A DNA stretch of 64,000 nucleotides from an uncultured Tateyamaria sp. (GTDB taxonomy: Bacteria; Pseudomonadota; Alphaproteobacteria; Rhodobacterales; Rhodobacteraceae). The translations under genes and the position numbers were made by a program. Shown piece after piece: positions 36,103 to 43,975 of the stretch. The stretch's first letter is position 1; each line of letters starts with the position of its first letter. Location of the stretch: the NCBI RefSeq assembly GCF_947503465.1, contig NZ_CANNDN010000001.1, forward strand, positions 1,674,001 to 1,738,000, in the 5' to 3' direction. The notes beneath the pieces are model-generated. The model searched no databases and had not been told where the DNA came from. It worked only from the letters and a program-made list of their open reading frames with translations.

Positions 36103-37005
36103 TCACTCTCGCATGATGCGGCGAAACTGCCCCGGCGTTGCCCCAACCCGTTTGCGGAATACGTCCGTCATGTGCGCCTGACTGGAAAACCCGATATCAT
36201 AGGCGATGTCCGCAATCGAATCCTCGCTGTCCTGCAACAGGCTCTTGGCCCGCGCCACGCGCCGTTCGATCACGTATTGATGCGGATTAAAGCCGGTTTC
36301 GGCCTTGAACGCGCGCATGAAACGGAATTGACTGATGCCACACATCTCTGCCAGATCAGCCAGGGTGATCCGCGTTGCGATCTTGGCCTCAATGAAATCC
36401 ACGACACGGCTCATTTGTGCGGGGTTCAAAGAGGACCGTGCCCGACCCACCAGCGCATCGTCCTCAAGCCGGGTCACGTAGCGCAGCAACGCCATCCCGA
36501 TATCCACCGTCCACTCGTCAAACTCGATTGCCGATGGGCTTGGGGCGTCGCGAATCAGCGCGATGCTGTCGGCGAGTGTCCGGGTAAACTCGGCCTCTCG
36601 GCAGCCAAATTCGACAGGGACGACGGCGTTATGTGCCGGCCGTGAATCGATGTCATTCACCAGATCCTGCAGCGTACTCACCGGCAGGTAGAGGTGGGAA
36701 TAATTCAATTGCCCGTCGCTGTTGAACACGGCCTCGTCTTCGGCCGCCTGCAGAAATGCCATGCCGGGGGTCAGGACGGACTCCATGTCGCTGCGGCGGA
36801 CAGAGGCTCCGGATTCGTGAAAGCAGATCGTGTGATAATCGTCGCGCGGCGATGTGTGCACCTCGCGCAATTGGCCGCTCCAATGCGCATATTTCACGGT
36901 CTTGGCAGAATCGCCGCCCCGAAAATCGACCAATGGCATGCCATTCCGCTCGCGCGCCATTTCAACATGGTGTGGCACCAATCTGTGTTCGATCACATCG
37001 TGCAT
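36103..37005 (-). CDS. AraC family transcriptional regulator
   Basis: A regulator of about 300 residues with a C-terminal AraC/XylS DNA-binding domain: ITLADLAEMCGISQFRFMRAFKAETGFNPHQYV and SIADIAYDIGFSSQAHMTDVFRKRVGATPGQFRR, cited here as residues about 205-300. The N-terminal half is the probable ligand-binding cupin. I choose ATG 37005, preceded by GGGAA; ATG 36960 is an alternative. It lies 356 bases beyond the 3' end of the TRAP operon, which has its own terminator, so it is probably separately transcribed. Confidence 0.85.
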   Translation of the reverse strand: MHDVIEHRLVPHHVEMARERNGMPLVDFRGGDSAKTVKYAHWSGQLREVHTSPRDDYHTICFHESGASVRRSDMESVLTPGMAFLQAAEDEAVFNSDGQLNYSHLYLPVSTLQDLVNDIDSRPAHNAVVPVEFGCREAEFTRTLADSIALIRDAPSPSAIEFDEWTVDIGMALLRYVTRLEDDALVGRARSSLNPAQMSRVVDFIEAKIATRITLADLAEMCGISQFRFMRAFKAETGFNPHQYVIERRVARAKSLLQDSEDSIADIAYDIGFSSQAHMTDVFRKRVGATPGQFRRIMRE

Positions 37006-37360
37006 TTGTTCCCACGCGCTTGCCCGCGCTACGCCTTGGCCAATTCGCTGATGCAGATCACCCGCTTGCCCACGGTCCGCATCCATTGCACCAAAGCGTG
37101 TGTGCGCCACTGTTACGCGACCCTGGCACCCTGCCCGGACCACCATTTCTTGTCCGTTTTGTTGTGTCACAGCGCTTTGGGAACCGATTCCACATTCTTG
37201 CCTGCGTTTCGGGCCGCTGACTGGGGTTTTGTCAGTTCCGGCACCGCGCGATCCGGGACCGTATCGCAGCGACGAAACGTGATATCTGGGGCTATCAAGT
37301 CGGGCACAAAAAATGGCCGCCCCGCAACGGGACGGCCACATCGTCAGACGCGGGGTCTGA
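37006..37360. other. Intergenic region: AraC promoter region plus TRAP terminator
   Basis: This 355-base gap holds a terminator at its right end (37308-37338) and presumably the promoter of the AraC gene. A sequence with 12 of 14 matches to the AglR-type palindrome is at 37167-37180. No coding sequence stands out. Confidence 0.6.
37308..37338 (-). terminator. Rho-independent terminator of the TRAP/monooxygenase operon
   Basis: Read on the minus strand, TGGCCGTCCCG pairs with CGGGGCGGCCA (one G-U pair) around a short loop and is followed by six T bases, 23 bases after the dctP-type stop. Confidence 0.88.
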
Positions 37361-38419
37361 TCAGTTCAGGTCAGCAGCACGCGATGCATTCACATCGGCC
37401 TCAGCCGCCGCAACGGCTTCGGTCAACGCGGCAAGGATTTCATCGCCACGGGCGACGTTTGCCACGAACCAGTCGCTGACAGGTGCTGCGGCTTCGGCGA
37501 ATGCAGCCTTCTGTTCGGGTGTCGGCACATACAGGTCACCGCCACCGGCCACAAAGTCTTCGTAGGCCTGGATCGACTTGCGCTTGGGCGATGCAAATGT
37601 CGCTTGTTGCAGCGCATAGAAGCCGTCCACAACAACGCGGCGCATGTCTTCTGGCATGCCCAGGAACTTTTCGTTGTTCATCCACCACAGCGCGCCCATG
37701 TAGGCATGCCCGTCCAGCGTGACATATTGCAGACCTGCATCGGGGAATTTCATGCCCATGATGTCGGTGATGCCGTTTTTCGACCCTTCAACAACGCCCG
37801 TCTGGAACGAGGTAAACAGCTCGGGCCACGGGATCGGGGTTGGCGAAGCGCCCAGCGCCTTGACCAGTTCCTGCGGCAGGTCGGCAACCACGGTACGGAT
37901 TTTCAACCCATCCATGTCCGACGGTTCGGCCACGCGGCGCTGCGTGTTCGCAAAGTTGCGCCAGCCGCCAGTGTTGCCCACGGTCATCAGGCGGATCGCG
38001 CCACCGGAATCTTCCAGCGCCATGTCGCGCATGGTACGCACAAAGTCACCTTGCAGCACATGTTCAGCAATGCGGTCATCTGCCATCAGGTACGGCAGAT
38101 CAAGAACCTGCACATACGGGAAGATGCCCGAGGCACCGCCCGAGGTGGAGATGTACACATCGATCGAGCCATCGGCCACGCCTTGCAGGCATTCTGCACC
38201 GTTCGAGCACAGCTGTGTTCCGATGAACAGCTCGACCGCGATGGCACCGTTCGAGGCTGCCTCGACGTAGTTTTTGAACACGACCAGACCGTCATAATCT
38301 TCGTCGTTGGTGTTCGAGTTGGCGGTCGCACGGATCGTGTAATCCTGCGCTTGTGCCATGATCGCAGACCCCGCGACAAGCGCGGCAGCGGTCAGGGTTT
38401 TGAGGGTTGTTTTGAGCAT
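37361..38419 (-). CDS. TRAP transporter substrate-binding protein (DctP family)
   Basis: A 352-residue periplasmic solute receptor of the DctP family. A signal peptide of about 24 residues ends at MAQAQD. Family segments include FGTQLCSNG-like FIGTQLCSNGAECLQGV, LDLPYLMADD and the ligand-pocket region GLKIRTVVADLPQELVKALGASPTPIPWPELF, of which the Arg usually contacts the ligand's acid group. It follows the large permease gene by 32 bases and ends the minus-strand operon. Given the sulfo-SMO genes upstream in the same operon, sulfoquinovose or its glycoside is a likely ligand (inference). Confidence 0.92.
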   Translation of the reverse strand: MLKTTLKTLTAAALVAGSAIMAQAQDYTIRATANSNTNDEDYDGLVVFKNYVEAASNGAIAVELFIGTQLCSNGAECLQGVADGSIDVYISTSGGASGIFPYVQVLDLPYLMADDRIAEHVLQGDFVRTMRDMALEDSGGAIRLMTVGNTGGWRNFANTQRRVAEPSDMDGLKIRTVVADLPQELVKALGASPTPIPWPELFTSFQTGVVEGSKNGITDIMGMKFPDAGLQYVTLDGHAYMGALWWMNNEKFLGMPEDMRRVVVDGFYALQQATFASPKRKSIQAYEDFVAGGGDLYVPTPEQKAAFAEAAAPVSDWFVANVARGDEILAALTEAVAAAEADVNASRAADLN

Positions 38420-38451
38420 TATGGTAGGTCCTCCCGGTTCAAAGCTCTGGA

Positions 38452-39924
38452 TTAGTTTGCAAACCCCGTCAGGCGGGGAATGGTCATGGAAATGGCGGGC
38501 ACATAGGTGATCAGGAAGATCACCGCGACTTCGATGGCAAGGAAGGGCAGGATCGCCCTGGCGATGGTTTCGACCTTCTCGCGACTGACGGCGGCCGCCA
38601 CGAAAAGGACAAGCCCCATGGGGGGCGTTGCCAGCCCCACGGTCAGGTTCACCGACATGATGATGGCAAAGTGGATCGGATCAACACCCAGATCGACAAA
38701 GATGGGTCCCAGGATCGGCCCCAGGATGATGATGGCCGGCCCCGCATCCAGGAACATGCCCACGATGAACAAAAGGATGTTGATCAGGAACAGCAGCACC
38801 AGGGGGTTTTCCGACAGCGTCAGGATGAAATCGGCAAGGATCTGCGGCGCATAGCTGAGCGATACAACCGTCTTGAACGCCAGCGCCGCACCCACCAACA
38901 GCAGGACCACGGCAGAGGTCAGCCCCGCTCGGCTGAGGATTTCGGGCAGGTCCGCAAGCCGCATGGTGCGCAGGACAAAGAAGGCGACAAACACGGCATA
39001 GGCCACGGCAACCGCCGCCGCCTCTGTCGGGGTGAACACGCCGCCCAGGATGCCACCAAGGATCAGAACCGGCGTTTGCAGCGGCACGATGGCCCGTTTG
39101 CAGATGGTGCGGAATTCATTGCTGACTAGCGTTCTGAGGGCCAGCATAAGGGCGTGCGCCACCACAACCGCACCCGCAAACGTGCCCCACGTGATCAGCG
39201 CGGATGTGTCGCCCAATGGCAGGAACGCCCAGATCAGCAGGCCGATGTTCAGCCGCACCAGCGCCCAGGACACCCAGCGTTCTGTCGGGCTCAGCTCGAC
39301 TCCGTCGAACTTGACCTTGTGCGCGGCGGGCAGGTCGTAACGGTCTGCCGTGACCCGGATCATCACCATCAGGCCAATGCCCACCAACACGCCGGGCACG
39401 ATGCCGGCAAGGAACAGGGCGGCAACGCTTTCGCCCATCACATACGCATAGATAATCATGATGCCCGAGGGCGGGATGATCGGTCCGATGACAGAACTCG
39501 CCGCCGTGATCGCAGCAGCGTAGCGGCGGGTATATCCCTCTTTCTCCATCGCGGGGACAAGCATGGAGCCCAGAGCGGATGTGTCGGCCACGGCCGAGCC
39601 CGACAGGCCCGCGAACAGGATCGACGACAGGACGTTCACCTGCGCAAGTCCGCCGCGCAAGTGGCCCATGAGCGCTTGGGAAAACTGGACAAGGCGGATC
39701 GTGATCCCGCCCTTGTTCATCAATTCGCCCGCCAGCATGAAGAACGGGATTGCCATCAGCGGAAAGCTGTCCATCCCGTTGTAAACATTGCGGTACAGCA
39801 GCGTGATGTCGCGTTCCTGGCCGTTCAGATACAGCAGGATACCGGGCGCGGCGAGCAGACCAAAAAAGACCGGCAGGCCGATCATCAGGAACAGCAGGAA
39901 CAGCGGAAGGAACCAGATCAGCAT
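38452..39924 (-). CDS. TRAP transporter large permease (DctM family)
   Basis: A 490-residue inner-membrane protein with about 12 to 13 hydrophobic segments. Family marks are FLPLFLLFLMIGLPVFFGL at the N-terminus, GLSGSAVADTSALGSMLVPAM and SVIGPIIPPSGIMIIYAY, and MSVNLTVGLATPPMGLVLF near the C-terminus. It is the sodium-coupled transport subunit. A hydrophilic-flanked insertion around residues 195-260 is longer than in the shortest DctM proteins. Its start is one base after the small permease stop. Confidence 0.93.
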   Translation of the reverse strand: MLIWFLPLFLLFLMIGLPVFFGLLAAPGILLYLNGQERDITLLYRNVYNGMDSFPLMAIPFFMLAGELMNKGGITIRLVQFSQALMGHLRGGLAQVNVLSSILFAGLSGSAVADTSALGSMLVPAMEKEGYTRRYAAAITAASSVIGPIIPPSGIMIIYAYVMGESVAALFLAGIVPGVLVGIGLMVMIRVTADRYDLPAAHKVKFDGVELSPTERWVSWALVRLNIGLLIWAFLPLGDTSALITWGTFAGAVVVAHALMLALRTLVSNEFRTICKRAIVPLQTPVLILGGILGGVFTPTEAAAVAVAYAVFVAFFVLRTMRLADLPEILSRAGLTSAVVLLLVGAALAFKTVVSLSYAPQILADFILTLSENPLVLLFLINILLFIVGMFLDAGPAIIILGPILGPIFVDLGVDPIHFAIIMSVNLTVGLATPPMGLVLFVAAAVSREKVETIARAILPFLAIEVAVIFLITYVPAISMTIPRLTGFAN

Positions 39925-39925
39925 A

Positions 39926-40510
39926 TCATTCGCTCCCCGCGGCCATGTCGCCCAGATCGAGATCCGGCAAGCGGTCCCCGCCGCCCATCAATTCGATCAG
40001 CTTGCGTAGGATCAGTTCGATATTGACCATCAGCAGAAGGATGACGCCCACCAACAGTGACAGCATCATCCAACTGCGCGGCACACGGAACCAGCCATCA
40101 AAGGTAGGCAGATAAAGAGACGCGGTCGCAAAGCGGCCGCCAAAGCCGGTCACTTCCGAGATACCGATAGGCAAAGCAACCAGCAGGATCGAAATGGAAA
40201 TCAGCAGCAGGACCAGCCCGAGGATTGCGGCCATGGCCCGCGGCAAAACGCCGGAGATCATATCAAGCGCCACAAACCCGCCGCGCCGAAAGGCCGTAGG
40301 GGCCATCAGCCCCGTCATCCACAGCATGCAGAAGCGCGCGGCCTCGTCCGGCCAGGGCAGAGCATTGTTGAATAGATAGCGGGCCACGACCTGAATCAGG
40401 ATCGCAATGACCATCGCCGCAATCGCAGCGATGCCAATGGCACGCCCTATCTTGAGCAGAGCGCCATTCACCCAGCTGATCGGCGCAAGCACCGTCAGTA
40501 ATAGACCCAT
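39926..40510 (-). CDS. TRAP transporter small permease (DctQ family)
   Basis: A 194-residue inner-membrane protein with four hydrophobic segments and the family-typical LFNNALPWPDEAARFCMLWMTG at about residues 48-70. It pairs with the large permease. AGGGAGGG precedes its ATG. It is 87 bases downstream of the flavin reductase gene on the same strand, which places the transporter in one operon with the monooxygenase genes. Confidence 0.92.
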   Translation of the reverse strand: MGLLLTVLAPISWVNGALLKIGRAIGIAAIAAMVIAILIQVVARYLFNNALPWPDEAARFCMLWMTGLMAPTAFRRGGFVALDMISGVLPRAMAAILGLVLLLISISILLVALPIGISEVTGFGGRFATASLYLPTFDGWFRVPRSWMMLSLLVGVILLLMVNIELILRKLIELMGGGDRLPDLDLGDMAAGSE

Positions 40511-40597
40511 GAAGGGCCCTCCCTTTGCGGTCGCCCGGCGGTTAGTCCACCGTGGCCCATTTTCCGCTTTAACCCCGCGGGCGGGTCTTGGCCTGCC

Positions 40598-41110
40598 CTA
40601 GTCGCGCAGGCTGCCGTACTGGCCGGCAAAGAACGTGAGCGGCTGGCCGTCGCGCATTTCGGTGCGCTGGACCTGGCCCACGATAATGACGTGGTCACCC
40701 GCATCATGTGCTGCCACCTTGCGGCATTCGAACCGCGCAAGGCAATGATCAATCAACGGAACTCCGTCCGCGTTCAGCAGATGGGGGTGATCGTTCAGCA
40801 TGTGCGCGTCACGCGCAGCAAGTGTGCAGACATCCTGCTGTTCAGCGGCCAGCACATGGATGGCATAATGATCAGCCGCCTCGAAATATGGAAAGCGGCG
40901 GGCGCTTCGGTCCACGGACCACAACACAAGGGCCGGATCCAGCGACACGGACGAAAAGCTATTGGCCACAATGGCGACCGGGCCGTCGACGCTTGGGGCG
41001 GTGATCACGGTGATGCCGGTGGCAAACTTTCCAAACGCGTCGCGCAGTTGGCGGCTGCTGTCTGCGTCGGGCGAAAACGTTGTGGGTTGGTTCGGGCTTT
41101 GCATTGTCAT
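40598..41110 (-). CDS. smoA: Flavin reductase, SmoA-like partner of the monooxygenase
   Basis: A 170-residue flavin reductase of the HpaC/RutF-like family: RDAFGKFATGITVITA, IVANSFSSVSLDPALVLWSVDRSARRF and FECRKVAAHDAGDHVIIVGQV are family segments. It would supply reduced FMN to the LLM monooxygenase encoded two genes upstream. Order (monooxygenase, aldo/keto reductase, flavin reductase, regulator opposite) matches smoA-smoB-smoC-smoD of the Agrobacterium sulfoquinovose pathway. Its start overlaps the aldo/keto reductase stop by one base, so translation is coupled. The gene symbol rests on this context. Confidence 0.82.
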   Translation of the reverse strand: MTMQSPNQPTTFSPDADSSRQLRDAFGKFATGITVITAPSVDGPVAIVANSFSSVSLDPALVLWSVDRSARRFPYFEAADHYAIHVLAAEQQDVCTLAARDAHMLNDHPHLLNADGVPLIDHCLARFECRKVAAHDAGDHVIIVGQVQRTEMRDGQPLTFFAGQYGSLRD

Positions 41111-42000
41111 CAGGCTACCTCGTGTCCTAGGGCCGCCTCGTACAGACGGAACCATGTGGGTCGGTCGAGCGATACCTTGGTGGCAGCACCGATGTTCTTG
41201 ATCCGGTCGATGTTGTTGGTGCCCATGACCGGGATGATGCGTGCGGGGTGCGCCAGCAGGAACGCCGTCGCGATCGCCGCGCGGTCCACACCGTGGGCTT
41301 TTGCCAATTCGTCCATGACGCTGTGCAGCTTGTCATTGCCTGTCATCAGGCCCCCGCCACCCAGGGGCGACCATGCCATCAACGGCTGGCCGTGTTTCTG
41401 GTGGAAGGCCAGATCGCCATTGGTGAAGGGGTTGATTTCGCTTAAGGAAATTTCGATCTGGTTGGTGACCAGCTCGGTCTTCATACCCGATTGCAGCAGT
41501 TCCCAGTCCCAGGGACGGAAGTTCGACACGCCCACAGCGCCTACCTTGCCCGACGCAACCGCCTCGTCCAGCGCAGCCCCGGTTTCATGGTGATCCATGA
41601 GCGGATCGGGCCGATGGATCAGCAGAAGGTCGATATGGTCAATCGCCATGTCCCGGAGCGAGTTCTCGATGCTCTGCATGATGTGCGCGCGGGAGGTGTC
41701 GTAATACTTGACCGGTGCATCGGCATAGCGCCCCACCGGGGCCACGATGTCGCATTTGGTCACGATCTCCATCTTTGACCGCAGGCCGGTGTCGGCCTTC
41801 AGGGCCTCGCCCAGCACCGCTTCGGCCACGTAACCGCCGTAGATGTCAGCCTGGTCAAAGGTGGTTATCCCCTGATCAAGGCAGGCGTGGATCTTGGCCT
41901 GCACATGCGTGGTGGACGTGTCGCTGTCATCGGCCAGACGCCACATGCCGTAGACAATGCGAGAAAAATTCAGGGTATCGGATAGGTGGACGCGATCCAT
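41110..42000 (-). CDS. smoB: Aldo/keto reductase, SmoB-like (6-oxo-glucose reductase candidate)
   Basis: A 296-residue aldo/keto reductase with the full tetrad Asp49, Tyr54, Lys82 and His129 (FDQADIYGG, VTKCD, LLIHRPD). The strand SPLGGGGLMTG and MGTNNIDRI correspond to the cofactor-binding end. In the sulfo-SMO pathway SmoB reduces 6-oxo-glucose, released by SmoC, to glucose. Position between the monooxygenase and the flavin reductase, with one-base overlaps on both sides, supports that role. A YdhF-like general reductase is the alternative if the cluster acts on another substrate. Confidence 0.82.
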   Translation of the reverse strand: MDRVHLSDTLNFSRIVYGMWRLADDSDTSTTHVQAKIHACLDQGITTFDQADIYGGYVAEAVLGEALKADTGLRSKMEIVTKCDIVAPVGRYADAPVKYYDTSRAHIMQSIENSLRDMAIDHIDLLLIHRPDPLMDHHETGAALDEAVASGKVGAVGVSNFRPWDWELLQSGMKTELVTNQIEISLSEINPFTNGDLAFHQKHGQPLMAWSPLGGGGLMTGNDKLHSVMDELAKAHGVDRAAIATAFLLAHPARIIPVMGTNNIDRIKNIGAATKVSLDRPTWFRLYEAALGHEVA

Positions 42001-43154
42001 TAGCGGCGCTCTCCTGCGGCGAGTGGGGTTGCAGGTGTCCCCGCGGGGACACGTCCGTAAGCATGGGGCAACGAACAGGTTTTCAAGTGCGGCATGACGC
42101 GCGCACCAAAGTGTTTCGCCTCGTCGATATGGGGGTAGCCAGAGAAGATGAAGGCGCGAATGCCCATGTTCTGGTACTCTTCGATCTTCGACATGACCTG
42201 ATCCGTCGACCCAACAAGGGCTGCCCCACAGCCCGACCGCGCCCGGCCCACACCGGTCCAGAGATTGGGTTCAACATAACCGAACTTGTCGGCCAATTCG
42301 CGGGCCTTGGCCTGATGCGACACGCCCAGCGATGTGGAATCAAGCGCGCGGTCTCGGATCAACTGTCCATATTCATCATCCAGCTTCGACACGATGAAAT
42401 CAGCGTATTCACGGGCCTCGGCTTCGGTATCGCGCACGATCATGTGGACGCGCAGGCCATAGTCCAGCGTGCGGTCATATTTCTCGGCCACCGCATTCAC
42501 ATCGCGCATCCGCCCCTTCAGGTTCTCCACGGGTTCGGGCCACATGAGGTAGACGTCGCAATGCTGGCCGCACAGCTCGAGGGCTGACGGCGAGTAGCCC
42601 CCGAAATAAAGAAGCGGGCCGCCCGTCTGGTAGGGGCGCACCGGATCGGTGGTGAGCCCTTTGAAGTTATAGACCTCGCCCTCGTAGTTGATTTCGTCCC
42701 GCGTCCACGCTTGTTTCAGGATTTCAACGACCTCGCGCGAACGTTGGTACCGATAGTCACTCTCGGCTTTCTCGCCCGGGAAATCGGACGAAATGATGTT
42801 CACCGTCAGTCGCCCCTCAAGCATGTGGTCGAGCGTGGCAATGGTGCGGGCCAGCATGATCGGCTGCATCTCGCCACAGCGCACCGCCGCCAGCAGGTTG
42901 ATCTTGGACGTGATGGGGGCACAGCCCGCCACGAAAGACAGCGTGTCCTGACCCACTTGGTAGGACGAGGGGCACAGGATGTTGCGAAACCCCTGCGTCT
43001 CGGCCTCTTTCACGATGTCCGAGCAATGCGCCCAGCTTGACCGCAAGTCGCCATCCGGCACACCAAGGAACTGGTAGTCGTCCGAACAAAGAGCGGAAAA
43101 CCAGGACACCTCGGCCGCATCAAGGTCGGGGGAGGTGATCGGAACGACGGTCAT
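42000..43154 (-). CDS. smoC: LLM flavin-dependent monooxygenase, SmoC-like (sulfoquinovose monooxygenase candidate)
   Basis: A 384-residue luciferase-like monooxygenase of the alkanesulfonate monooxygenase (SsuD) type. Segments seen are SYQVGQDTLSFVAGCAP, LAAVRCGEMQPIMLARTIATLDHMLEGRL, NIISSDFPGEK and GGYSPSALELCGQHCDVYLMWPEP, all typical of SsuD-like enzymes. In the sulfo-SMO pathway SmoC cleaves the C-S bond of sulfoquinovose, giving sulfite and 6-oxo-glucose. The start ATG 43154 gives a normal-length enzyme; the frame upstream runs into the divergent promoter. The C-terminal tail contains one copy of the repeated 16-bp palindrome. Other sulfonates remain possible. Confidence 0.82.
   Translation of the reverse strand: MTVVPITSPDLDAAEVSWFSALCSDDYQFLGVPDGDLRSSWAHCSDIVKEAETQGFRNILCPSSYQVGQDTLSFVAGCAPITSKINLLAAVRCGEMQPIMLARTIATLDHMLEGRLTVNIISSDFPGEKAESDYRYQRSREVVEILKQAWTRDEINYEGEVYNFKGLTTDPVRPYQTGGPLLYFGGYSPSALELCGQHCDVYLMWPEPVENLKGRMRDVNAVAEKYDRTLDYGLRVHMIVRDTEAEAREYADFIVSKLDDEYGQLIRDRALDSTSLGVSHQAKARELADKFGYVEPNLWTGVGRARSGCGAALVGSTDQVMSKIEEYQNMGIRAFIFSGYPHIDEAKHFGARVMPHLKTCSLPHAYGRVPAGTPATPLAAGERR
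42036..42051. repeat. 16-bp palindrome, copy 2 (in smoC-like gene)
   Basis: TGTCCCCGCGGGGACA, extended here to 18 bases by a flanking G and C. On the coding (minus) strand it encodes Val-Pro-Ala-Gly-Thr in the C-terminal tail GRVPAGTPATP. Confidence 0.9.
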
Positions 43155-43198
43155 CTGCGGTCTTTCATCTGAGTAACTTGGCACTTGCGTAACATTGT

Positions 43199-43216
43199 CA
43201 TTGATGTAGATCAATG
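43199..43216. promoter_or_regulatory. Candidate operator of the GntR-type regulator
   Basis: CATTGAT-GTAG-ATCAATG is a perfect inverted repeat with a four-base spacer in the 99-base gap between the divergent monooxygenase and regulator genes. A further ATCAAT follows at 43221-43226. The place and symmetry suit a dimeric regulator controlling both sides. Confidence 0.6.
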
Positions 43217-43253
43217 GTGTATCAATTTCCACATCCATCTGTTCTGACGCCAC

Positions 43254-43964
43254 GTGACACGCGCCCAACAATCCCCCCACTCTCTGCCGATCTACGTGCA
43301 GATCGCCGAGCTTCTGACCCGCGACATCGTGGCCGGCCGGCTGATTGATGGGGAACGGCTGCCGCCCGAACGCGACATGGCATCAGAGCTGGGCATAAGT
43401 GTGGGCACATTGCGCAAGGCCCTGCGGGACATGGGCGAAAAGGGCCTGATCGAAAGTGTTCAGGGCTCGGGCAACTACATCCGGGCCAGTGGCGATACGG
43501 GTACCGTCTATGCGATGTTTCGCCTGGAATTGCTCGAAGGTGGCGGCCTGCCGCGGGCCCAGGTGCTGTCTGTGGACCTGATGGACAAGGCACCTGACCT
43601 GCCTGACTTCGGCACCTCTGGTCAGGCCACCCGGATCCGCAGGTTGCGGTCCCTGAATGACACAATCATGGGCGTGGAAGAAATCTGGCTGGATGCGGAT
43701 GCGGGAATCGTGTCCCAAGCCACCATGTCCGAATCCCTTTACGCCACCTATCGCAAGGAATTGGGTCTGTGGATCCAGCGGGCCGAAGACCGTGTGTCAC
43801 TGGGCCCCGTGCCTGATTGGGCACCGGACGCCTACGCCCCCCGTCCCGGCGATACCGTTGGCTACATCGAACGCCTGAGCTGGTCAGACGCTGCGGCCCC
43901 CATTGAATTTTCCCGCACATGGTACGACCCGGCACGGGCCGTCTATGTGCAACGACTGAAATAA
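43254..43964 (+). CDS. GntR family regulator with UTRA domain, SmoD-like
   Basis: A 236-residue regulator: winged helix-turn-helix at about residues 12-75 (LPIYVQIAELLTRDIVAG, LPPERDMASELGISVGTLRKAL, GLIESVQGSGNYI) and a UTRA ligand-binding domain after it, ending IEFSRTWYDPARAVYVQRL. The start is GTG 43254. It is divergent from the monooxygenase operon and directly upstream of the Gfo/Idh/MocA gene. The corresponding position in the Agrobacterium sulfoquinovose cluster also holds a regulator. It probably represses both arms until a sulfo-sugar binds. Confidence 0.88.
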   Translation: MTRAQQSPHSLPIYVQIAELLTRDIVAGRLIDGERLPPERDMASELGISVGTLRKALRDMGEKGLIESVQGSGNYIRASGDTGTVYAMFRLELLEGGGLPRAQVLSVDLMDKAPDLPDFGTSGQATRIRRLRSLNDTIMGVEEIWLDADAGIVSQATMSESLYATYRKELGLWIQRAEDRVSLGPVPDWAPDAYAPRPGDTVGYIERLSWSDAAAPIEFSRTWYDPARAVYVQRLK

Positions 43965-43975
43965 AGGAACACCGC

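Noticed and set aside
37167-37180. 12 of 14 match to the agl palindrome upstream of the AraC gene
   Set aside because: It is 10 kb from the agl operon, breaks the palindrome and may be chance; kept only as a note.
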